Shown: one piece after another, positions 32,879 through 43,000 of the stretch | Numbering within the stretch: the stretch's first letter is position 1 | Layout of the letters: the number at the start of each line of letters is the position of its first letter | Source: Eucommia ulmoides | Taxonomy: Eukaryota > Streptophyta > Magnoliopsida > Garryales > Eucommiaceae | NCBI GenBank assembly: GCA_016647705.1 | Contig: CM028328.1 | Location: 7,326,114-7,390,113, forward strand | Reading direction: 5' to 3' | Length of the DNA stretch: 64,000 nucleotides | Translations under genes and position numbers: made by a program | The notes under the pieces: model-generated | Database searches by the model: none | What the model was told of the DNA's origin: nothing | The model's input: only the letters and a program-made list of their open reading frames with translations

Positions 32879-33284
32879 TTTGTCGATGTGAATCAACAGT
32901 CTCAGTTTGAATACCGGTCCCTCGTTCTGGTTGATGACTGGCCTCTCCCTAGGCAGGCCGTTCTTCATAAGATTGAGGATCAGCATATCGTGGAGTTTCT
33001 ACATCCTCCCTGACTCCATGAGTGTTCGTATTGAACTGCGACCTATTGTCAGCGATTATGCCAGCCATGTACTTGATAGTTTCAACCATCTCAGCTATTT
33101 TCGCGTTAAGAGCGTCTATTTTTGCATCCATATTTACTGCAACGGATGGTATGTCAGACGAAATCTCTTCACGCTGCTCCGAACGATCATCTTTGTATTG
33201 TTCCTCAGGTACATCTAGGACTGATGGCAGTGGTAAGTCATTATTCCGACTGGTCACCGATGCCCTAACTCGCAAGTGCCTCAT
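32879..33284 (-). pseudogene. Tat gag N-terminal part
   Basis: ATG at 33284-33282 (minus) opens MRHLRVRASVTSRNND, then an acidic stretch and a predicted coiled coil (MDAKIDALNAKIAEMVETIK). A stop or frameshift follows EERPA near 32949, and the sequence is cut at 32878 by the solo LTR. Codons upstream of this ATG stay open through the primer-binding site, so a start further upstream cannot be excluded. Confidence 0.75.
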
Positions 33285-33320
33285 ATCAGCAACATAGTGT
33301 TTTACGTTCGTTTTCTCATA

Positions 33321-33330
33321 GACGGCGCCA
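33321..33330 (-). promoter_or_regulatory. Primer-binding site of the Tat element
   Basis: Minus strand TGGCGCCGTC, two bases after the LTR end CTACATCA. TGGCGCC starts are common in gypsy primer sites. I cannot name the tRNA with certainty. Confidence 0.75.
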
Positions 33331-33332
33331 AA

Positions 33333-33990
33333 TGATGTAGTCAAAAATTCTCAATCATGTGTTAATCTCCACACGTACCAGAAAATCTTTCATCTTCCTT
33401 CTTTACCTGCAAAATCGTGAATTCTAATGGGGGACACCGGTATGGTATCAGTCAAAGAACCTCCGGCGTGAGAATAAATTAATCTAAATATAGTGAGAAT
33501 AAATTGCACACTTCAATCAGATCCCCCATTACCAGTTATTTTCCTCCCTTTTTATAGGGTGATCTGTTTGTTATCTCTTGAATGGAAATATCATTCAGTT
33601 GCTCGTATCTCTTTACTGTTACGTATAATCGCCATTATCCCCGTATTTAAGGGAGAATATCTGTAACGGTCCCCATTAGTGGAGGGTTGTTACAGTCAAT
33701 TCAAACTTATTCTAACGTATACAGGTTTAGACCGAAACTCTGAAATGACTAGTTTCTTCTTTGGCTTTTGACACCTTGGGCTTATACATACCCAATTATA
33801 GGCCTTATCATGTGGCCGCCCATATATTCATATAGATCACTAAATCAATGTTTGAATCATGGGCTTATGCTACCCCAACCCACTTAACAAGCGGGTTTAC
33901 CTGACTCCAATTCGGAGCCCATATAACGAATCCGACCCGTTTAGAATTTTATACCTAGGTCAGTTTGGGGCGGAAGTTTTACACACATCA
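33333..33990 (-). repeat. 5' LTR of the Tat element (658 bp)
   Basis: On the minus strand it starts TGATG at 33990 and ends CATCA at 33333, giving a 5-bp terminal inverted repeat directly before the primer-binding site. Its first 573 bp match 19849-20422. Confidence 0.85.
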
Positions 33991-34219
33991 TAATCATAAA
34001 ATTCTTTTGAATCTCCACAATAGAGGTTTCTTTCATATTCCTCCACATCATTGTAGGTAGGCGCCTGAAGCTCATTATGTAAACTAGGAGTAGGAGTCGT
34101 TTTCCTTTCCTTCCATTTTCCTTTATCTGAGTTGGTGGATGTATTTGCAGGTTCAGTCTTCTTGTCATTGTCTGAAAATGCAACTTTTGTTATAGTTTTG
34201 TTCTTTTTTCCTTCTTTCC
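33991..34219 (-). pseudogene. Exon of an unrecognised gene, copy B, cut by the Tat element
   Basis: After an acceptor-like TAATTTCAG near 34220, the minus strand reads an open frame with a charged Lys/Asp/Thr linker, PTPSLHNELQAPTYNDV, EEYERNLYCGDSKEF, then YDY, where the Tat LTR begins at 33990. It has no stop, unlike copy A. Relative to copy A it lacks a short Glu/Lys stretch in the linker. The family is not recognised. The conserved protein frame between two diverged copies is the evidence for coding origin. Confidence 0.55.
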
Positions 34220-34741
34220 TGAAATTAGTTTTTCAACGTAATAATAATATTAATCTTCGAACGTTTTTTGGAGATTAGTTTAAGATAATAGAGAACATTC
34301 ACTATGGAGCATTTGAAACTATAGGATGTACAGTACAATTTTTCCATAGTCAAGATGTTTTTGATAAAAACTAAAGCTTTAGACTACTTTATAAAAAATG
34401 TTGATACCATTTACTTCTCTTGTCATTTGACATATAATCACATGACCCCCATCATTTTTCAAACATCACGGATAGGGGTGTAAATGGATTTGGTTCTGTT
34501 TTGGAAGTTAAGAAAATCAAACCAAACATTTCAAATTCTATTATTTGGAATTGAACCAAACTATTGGGATTCTGTTTGGTTCGATTCAGGTTATATTTTT
34601 TGAAATTCAACTAAATATTTTGCAAATATTTAATTTACATGATACAGTTGGAAAAAAATAGCAACAAATCCAAAACAAAGTTAATTAGTTTACTATCCTT
34701 GAAAAATGTATAGCCATAAAAAAGTCATGTCGCATCTCTTA

Positions 34742-35283
34742 CGGCTCGTTTGGTTGAATGGAATGGAATCAAGGTGGAATGGAATAGAATAAATGGAATG
34801 AAGAAGGAATATAATAGATTTGTCAATGGAATCACTATTTCATTATTTTATTTGGTTTTCATGGAATGAGAGAAAGAATAGAATAGTGAAATATAAAAAC
34901 AGTCCAAAATGTTTTTTTAGATATTAATTTTGAATATGTATTTAATAATAGATCATTTAAAAACACAAAATAATTACAAATAAGTTTGGTTCTAATTAAT
35001 ACATTGGTACATATATATATATATATTGACTTGACTTGACTTGACTTGCCCAATGGATGAATATTGAGGTAGGCTTTTGGGAATAGGCATTTATGTAATT
35101 TATTATTTGATTCCATTACGATGGATTTGATTCCATTCCATCTACAGTGGAATTAAATTCCCTACCTTTTCATTCCAATAGAATCAATTTTTTTATTTCA
35201 TTAAATAACCACACATGGGAATCGGAATCGATGGTGGAAAGACTATTCCATTCCACTCCGATTCCGTTCAACCAAACATGTCG
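34742..35283. mobile_element. Tourist-like (PIF/Harbinger) MITE, 542 bp, TSD TTA
   Basis: The ends CGGCTCGTTTGGTTGAATGG and CGACATGTTTGGTTGAACGG (read inward from the right) match at 16 of 20 bases. TTA flanks both sides (34739-34741 and 35284-35286). Copy A of the duplicated segment has the unoccupied site near 6700 (TCTATTAATC). No transposase is encoded. The inner part has GGAATGGAAT-rich arms and a short (TTGAC)n run. Confidence 0.93.
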
Positions 35284-36000
35284 TTAATCTTATATATTTT
35301 TTTCATCTTAACAAATCAATTCATAAAATATAAAGCTTAAATTAATCCAATAGTTGTAACAATATTTCCTATCGGCCAAAGAAATTTCATTCTTATTCAT
35401 TACTTGTAGTTAACTATTCGAATGCACCATATGGATATAGAGATATATAGTAAATATAATATTTTACCTCAATTCACTTACAATTTTTAAAGGTTAAAAA
35501 CTAAATCATACCAAACAACTTGCTGAGACCCATTTTCTTTGTACAAGTTTAAAAAGTATTTTGTTTTGACGGATTATAAATTTGTTGTATTTGGATAGGT
35601 GAGAACTGTTTATATAGGCTTTTATTTCTTCAATATTCATCAACTTGAAGAAAGAAAAAAAAAATCTTCATTTTTCATTTCCATTAATTTCACAATATTC
35701 GAGTGATTATATTTGTTTTCAATAGTTTTTAGAGAATAAATGGGTTTAATGTCATTTATCTCCCTTCTCATTTGCTATGTTACCGTAGACATGTCCTATA
35801 TTTAACAAATAGCACGGGATTCCCTTGTCAAAACAAAAAAAATGTGGTTAAAAGTCCAAATTATCCCATTTTAAATCAACCAAATAAGAGAGAGAAAAAG
35901 GAAAAATTATACGAATTCAAAAACATACCAACGTAAAACAAAATGAGCTCGTTGATTGTAAGTCAAATAATAAGGGATGTAAGTGATAATAACCCGTTGA

Positions 36001-36760
36001 AATAATCCAATATTCATTAATTTGCATGCATGTGTTTTTTTTAATAGAAAATAATTTGATTTGTTGATTCCATGCCAGTGAGATAAAAAAAAAAAAGGGT
36101 CAGATAATGTCAAAGACATGAATTTATCACATAAGAATTAAAGGGAAACGAATTGTTGAAAATTTATAAATGCTTAATTTTATCGTTCATTTTATAAAGT
36201 GGATGAATACTTAGTGTTTCATAATTGCTATCCTAAAATAATAGTGTATTTCAATTTTTTATTATTTATTTAAAATATTTTAAATAATAAATATACAAAC
36301 TAATCTTAAAAATCTAAAATTATTAATTTGTTAAAATTCCAACATACTGTTGTGGTGGTGGCGACGGGAAACAAGGGGGTGAGGTGTTGACGGAGGTGTT
36401 GACCGCAGAGGGTGCCGTCGGAGAAACCCAGTGGGATTGGGGACCGAAGGAATTTTAAGGAATTGCTAGTGAATTTTTTAAAATAAAATGGTTAAAAATT
36501 CTAGTGTTTGTGATTTTTGGTAAAAATAAAAGAAAATAAATATATCTTTTTAATATACAAGTGAGGAATAATCGAAAAAAAATTGGTCCAATAATTTAAC
36601 TAGTATTTTTCAAATGAAAGAAGAGACGATTTATCAAATGACGGGAGAAATAATTAACAGAAACTAAACATGCCCACAAAAAAGTCCATATTTTTCTATT
36701 TTAATTTTTTTTTGTTTTTTGCAAAAAGTGTTTACAAACCAACACGCTTACTTCGATTCT
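36001..36760. other. Spacer 3' of the duplicated segment
   Basis: AT-rich with a short GGTGG/GACGG patch near 36.35-36.44 kb. No gene recognised. Confidence 0.4.
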
Positions 36761-36764
36761 ATAA

Positions 36765-36930
36765 CCTACCAAGCGATTTTAAAAACGCATTCTCCTCATA
36801 TCGTCCTGGTGCAGTAAAAATTAAATTTCTGGAGTGTCACTCAAGAGAGTCGAACCCTGGTCGACAAGGAAAGAAGACACCTCTCTTGCCAACCGCACTA
36901 ACAACTCTGGATAAATCCATATTTTTCGGT
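36765..36930 (-). mobile_element. tRNA-derived SINE-like remnant
   Basis: On the minus strand a box A-like TTAGTGCGGTTGGCAAGAG is followed about 25-30 bases on by a box B-like GGGTTCGACTCTC, in the order and near the spacing of a tRNA-derived RNA polymerase III promoter. The boxes do not sit in a foldable tRNA. The 3' tail and target duplication are not clear. Confidence 0.4.
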
Positions 36931-37081
36931 TAGATACAAAACTGTCAACTTCTTCCTCGCGATACTACACGAAGAAGCCCTTAATCCCATCAGAAAATCC
37001 AACTACAAGAACTACATGATCACACACACATGAAAAAAGAAAATACCAATTAGAAAACTTCAGAGGAGAATCATTAAGACA

Positions 37082-40000
37082 TCAAAACCTAAATGAATCC
37101 CCATACTTGCTCCTCATACTGTAGTGATCAAACTTCCGGTCCCCGCCGTAATCCTCCACCCCTGTCACCGGTTTCACCTCCCCGAAAACCGCCTCGCCGC
37201 CGCTGCCGGCCTTCCGGTGATGCTTCGGCCTTTCTTTCTGACTCTTGGACCTCACTGGAGCCTCCCCAGAACCACCGTAATACTCCGAAAACTCTTGCCG
37301 TCTCGAAGACCTATGCTTTGGATCTTTCAAACTGGCCGATCGCATTTTCACCGGTTTATTAATTTCTTGATAATTTTCTGACAAATTCGGGTTATGGACA
37401 TGCCGGGTTTCGATTATCGGAGACGGTTTTCGGTTTTTTTGGACCAATGGGTGCCCATTTTGATCGTCTTCAGGCATAATAAGGGAGTCTTTTAATGGGG
37501 TGAGGTTGTTTTTGGAGGGTTTTGGTTTGAATCGGAAGGGGATGAAGTTTAGAAAGAGAGTACCCAAAAATTCGAGCCCGAGCTTGGAGAGGTCGATGAT
37601 GAGTTGGCCGAAAGATGGCCAAACTGCTTCTTCTTCAGTGTTTATTGATTCCACGACTGGAGGAGTCGGTTTCTCATGAATTTGCTGTTGTTCCTGAGAT
37701 TCGATCCCGGCCGTGGGTTGTTTTTGTACCTGTACATATCGCAGATTAAGGTCAAATCACAAATTGTGTTTGTCTCGGATTTCAGTTTCTATTTCGGTTT
37801 TAAGTTTTTCTTTTTGGGAACAGAAATAGATGGGAACAAATTCGTTTTCTTTGCGGAAATATGTCATTAAAAATATGGGAGGCATATCAGAAGCATTTTT
37901 TTTTTTAAAAAAAAAATATATTTGAAATTTTTCAAAAATCAAAACCAAACAAGTTTTCACAAATTTCAAACATTGTTTTAAAAATAATTTTTAAAAATTA
38001 TGAAAATTGATTTGTAGTTCAAAACTTAACGTACTAGGGATGATAATTGAACCGAACCGCCCGACAACCAAACCAAATGGTTAGCTTTTGAAACTAGTCA
38101 AATGGTTTCAGTTTCGATTTTGCTTCCAGAATTGAAAATCGAAGTGATTTTCGTTTTGATTTTGGGATAATAATCGTGAAACCGAATCATCTAATCAAAC
38201 CGCATGACTGAACCACGTAACTGTTATTTTAGATCTATTATATCTATATATATATATTACCCTTACTTTTTTATTTATTTACAAGTTTGCCTATAGTATA
38301 TGTATCATGTATGTATTATCGTTTCATCGTTTCGATATTACATGTTTTATACTTTAATTATATTTGAGATGTTTATTTCAACAATTAATGATTTGGTGGT
38401 TCGATTTTGATTTTGCTTGAAATTTATGAATTATATCTTAGTTTTTTTTCTTCTTTTTTTTCCATTTTACGAAGTTACATCGCTAGTTATTAATAATTAT
38501 AATAGAGAAAAATAATAAATATAAAATAAAAAACTTAATGGGTAATGGGTTAGCGGTTTTACAGGCTTCGTTTTGGTTTTATAAATTAAACTATTCGGTT
38601 TAAAACCCGACTTCTAAATGTTAAATTCCTCTCCCACATCGCTTATTTAAAAGTTCCCAAACCACTATATAAATCAAAAAAGTTACTCCACTTAATATCA
38701 TATGATTTTAAATTAAACGCTCCTATCATGGTATCAGAACTAAGGTTATAGGTCTCTCATTCCCTCATAGTCAAATCATCCGTGCAAGCCGGGAATTGCA
38801 CATTTCTCATCATTTTCTCGTAGTCAAATCATTCGCGCAAACCGGGAGTTACGCTTAAGGACGGGTGTTAGATTCCTATCCCACATCGCTTATTTAAGAG
38901 TTATCAAACCACTATATAAATCAAAAGAATTACTCTACTTAGTACCATATGGTTTGAAGTTGGATCCTCCTAACACTAAAAAACCGGCAGTTTATGTTTC
39001 AGTTTTGGGTTCAGTATAAACCTAACGATTTTGATTTTGATTTTGGTTTCGGTTTCGGTTTCTAGTGAAACTGGTTCCAAACAAACTCATTGTCATCCCT
39101 AAAATGGACCATAAAAAGATAGAAGATGAACAATGGTGTAAAGAGTTTATATATTACCATTCTAGAGATAATGGAGGGTCCGAATCCTTGGCGAAGCATG
39201 CAGGAGGCATATCCTATCAAAACAGCACCAATCACCATAAAAATATCTGCAAAATGACAACCAAAATTGTTGTTAATTTCACATGCATTAAGAGGTTGGA
39301 GATCAACGCTGGGTTCGGTACAAAGGGAAAACGAGAATATGGAAGAAAAAAGGGAGAAATTACATTTTTCGGTGGCTGTCTATTGGACCCTGAGATTTGT
39401 CAAATTACACATTTGATCCGCAATTTCCACATTTGTTTTAATCCCCCAAAATTGAAAATGTTATTACTGATTTTGGAGAAAAAATTAGTTGTTCTCAACA
39501 CGTGGCCTTTTAACGGGAATACATTCATCTTTTCATCACTCCATTAAACCTAAGACGTTTTTTTCCTAACGGTTCAAGTTTTTCTCTCTCCTTTAGAACA
39601 ATCATTGTTGGAAATAAGATCAGAGAAAAACGTTTTAGGTTTAGTTGTTCTCTACACGTGACCTTCTAACGGGGATACATTCATCGTTTCATCACTCCAT
39701 TAAACCTAAGACTTTTTTTCCTAACGGTTCAAGTTTTTCTCTCTCCTTTAAAACAATCATTGCTGGAAATAAGGTCAAAGAAAAACGTTTTAGGTTTAGT
39801 TGAGAGATGAAATGATGAAAATATTAGAAGGTTGTCTTGATGAATAAAGTTCATTTTCCATCCAAAATAATCAATAATGCTTTTAATTTTGTACGATTGA
39901 AACAAATGTGAAACTTGAGGGACCACGTATGTAATTTAGGGTCCACCTAGACACCCACCACATACTTTAGCGACAAACAAAAAAAAAAAAAAAAAGTAGC

Positions 40001-43000
40001 CCGGTGCTACAAAACTCCCTCTATGCGCGGGATCCGAGAAGAGTCGGACCACTTTATGGACAAAAATATAATTTTCCAAAAAAAAAAAAGGTATCTTTCT
40101 TGTGCTTGGCATGAATGCAAAATGGGAGAGGAAGGAAAAACAAGTGGTGAAAACTACACATTTCTGATTTTGAACATTCCTCCCAAACAAAGAGAAAAAA
40201 AAGAGGAGGAAAAATGGGTTTTTCCTCGAATGATGAAAATTTCGTCCTTCCTAGTTTTTAAGGCTCCCATTTTCGATCCAAACAGAGCATAAGTCACTAA
40301 GGTGGCATTTGGTTTGTTTCTAGTTCCGTGTTACTTTTTCCCTTCCTAGGATTGAAATTTGGGAAATGAGAAAATATATATGTATGTATGATTATGTTCC
40401 CGAATTTTTAGAACAAATTTTAGGAAACATATAATTTTTGTTTCTATTCCAAACTACGAAAAGAAACAAAAGAACAGAAACAGAACAGTGAACACTAAGG
40501 GCCTATTTGGTTGTATAAATTATAATTTTTTTGAAATCATCTTATATTTCGAATAACAACAACAACTAAGCCTTTGTCCCACTTAAGTAGGGCCGGCAAC
40601 ATGAATCCGTTTACGCCATAATGATCGATCAAAGGTCATCCACTCAGTCAGTTTTAATGTCATCAATTCAATTCTAATAGTCGCGTCCTATGTCTTCTTA
40701 GGCCTACCTCTATATCATCTTATATTTCGGATCTCGACCATATATATATATATATATATAAATGGGACAAATTTATTAGAATATTTAACCAAAATGATTA
40801 ACTAGCCAATTTGGGTGTTTTTAATTTTTACAATAAAACACCAATAACATAAAAAAATTGAGAAATGACTACCTATAAAATGGTCCAATTCACGAATCAA
40901 AGGACAAACAAGCATATGCCTTCAACAAAAGCCACCTAGAAAAACAAAATCAATAAAGACCCAAATACAGTATAACATAAACATAAATCTTCTACTGGGC
41001 CAAAACACCACGCTTGACTAATTCAACAATCGTAAAAACACAAGAAATAATGTATCAAGCACGATCTATATCGACCATTGGATTTATCATAGGACAAGTC
41101 AAACACAAAAAATCAAGCAGATCTAGAAATTTTGATCACATCCAATTTATATATATATAACAAAATTTAATGTGGTATGAACCTGTGGTTGAAGCAGAAC
41201 TGTAGTGATAATCACAATCCTCTTGATCGAGGGAGATTTGACGAAGAGCGGCATTTCCTCTATCTATAACAAGTAGTGAACACGTAGGCTGAACATATAT
41301 CACATCGAAATCACTTGAGAATTTTGCATCCTCACTCGGCCCATCCCTGTACCCTGCCACATTCGATTTTCCTCCTGCTATCGTCGTTACACCTTCATAC
41401 AAAAATTTAACTTAGGCACCGCCTGGTAACAAACTTTTAAGTACTTCTATAATCAAAACAGTTAATTCGTCAAAATAGTACTTTTGCTTAGAAGTAGAAG
41501 CAAAAATCAAAAATATGTTGACAATTCAGAGAGAATATCTTCTTGTTATTGCCATTTTATGGATAATATAGAGAATTTAGCTATAGATATAGTCGATCGA
41601 CCTTTAGAATATAAAAAGTCAACTGAAAAAAGAAGAGGGTGTTAAGACTGTTACCCCCTTGTACTTTAGTCTTGTTTCAATTTAACCCCTCTACTTCAAA
41701 AATTTACACATCACCCCATTGTACTCTGGACTAAGGGAGAAACTCAAATTTATTCCAAAGGACTTAATTGTCTTTTAATTTTTAATTTAAATTCAATATT
41801 TAAGGGTAATAAAAGGGAAGATCCTCTCTCTCTCTCTCTCTTTGCTTCTATTTTTTTTTTCTTATTTTATGAAATAAAATTAAATTAAAATAAAGAGTAA
41901 GTTTGTCCGTGTCATGTAAAATTTAGATGGGATTTTCAATTTCACCAATTTTTAACATATTCCACTTAGTTAAACCAAAATAAAATAGTTTTCCAATTTA
42001 TTATAAGTAGAAGCAGGTAAAGTGTAGGTTTTTAAAGCAGAGAGGACAAAATAAAAAAATAATGAAGTACAAGAAATAAACTCAAAAAAAACAATTTCTT
42101 GATTTGTAAAAAAAGTAATTAAATTCTGGGTTTTTTTATGTGCAAAACAAGCGCTATTTTAAAAATTTTGTGCTTTAGGAAAAGCAAAAAAGTACTAAAG
42201 AAACAAATGTAAAAATTGTGCCTTGGTCTTTATCAGAAAACTGAGATTGTGATCCCAAATTAATTTTGGCAATATCAAGGTGATGTTTAGTTATTTCTGA
42301 TTCTGTTATTTTTCTCATGTTCCCGGAATTTGTTTACATTTACGTTCTTAGATTTTAAGAGCATATTCCTATGATTGCAGCAGAAATATACTTTTATTTT
42401 GTTTTTGTTCCCTGATTCCCAAGTGGAAAAGGAAAAAACAGAAACAATAAGTAAACAACTGACGACCTAAAATGGAAACACGGGGAAAAATATGTTTTTT
42501 TTTAACAGAACAAATTTATGGAAAGAAAATACGTTAACCAAACAACCCCTAATGAGTTCATCATACCTGCTTCTCCAATTTTTCTGATGGCGAAATTTGA
42601 GGTATCGGCAACATAAACATTCCCTTTGTCATCCATTGTCACCCCTTTTGGATGATTGAACCGAGCATCGCTCGGTTTTCCATCCACATGCCCCGTGTAA
42701 CCCTGAAATGATCCAGCAACCAATCTCGCCCGACTATCTGCCTCATTCAAATGTTTTATTAAAAAAATAAATAAATAAATAAAAAGCACCAAATTTGATC
42801 AAATACAAAACAACAAATCAACCCAAAATTGTGTGTCTGTGTGTGGAGGAGGGGGAGGGGGGGGAAGACAGAAACCAAAATAGGTTTTCTCTCTTTGTTT
42901 TAAGTCTTTTGAATAAATTTTTAGCCCTCAGTTAACATCAACTAAACTGAATCTATCCAATTAGTATCAACTGGACATGAAATTTGTATTTAATATCATA

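Larger units (their letters stand above)
19849..33990 (-). mobile_element. Ty3/gypsy retrotransposon of the Tat lineage, dead, with nested solo LTR
   Basis: Order on the minus strand: 5' LTR (33990-33333), primer-binding site, gag, protease, RT, RNase H, a second RNase H, integrase, a tandem array, two ORFs on the opposite strand, 3' LTR (20422-19849). gag-pol was a single frame that now has several stops and at least one frameshift. The second, archaeal-like RNase H and the opposite-strand ORFs before the 3' LTR are known marks of plant Tat elements. By hand count the LTRs differ at about 43 of 574 shared positions. Removing the 3.0-kb LTR insertion leaves about 11.15 kb. The element inserted into the duplicated segment at 33991, but its other end is truncated. 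Confidence 0.9.
33991..36000. repeat. Duplicated segment, copy B (partner 5907-7606)
   Basis: Collinear with copy A in the same orientation from TAATCATAAAATTC to AATAACCCGTTG. It differs by the MITE at 34742-35283, by lack of about 175 bp found in copy A near 6928-7103, and by substitutions. Its left end is the insertion point of the Tat element. Confidence 0.85.

Noticed and set aside
36840..36910. Possible tRNA gene
   Set aside because: Box A- and box B-like motifs are present, but no cloverleaf or anticodon arm can be drawn. A SINE remnant is more likely.
41640..41830. TTACCCCCTTGTACTTTAG / CACCCCATTGTACTCTGG half-repeats in intron 4
   Set aside because: They look like part of a small repeat, but no ends or target duplication can be fixed.
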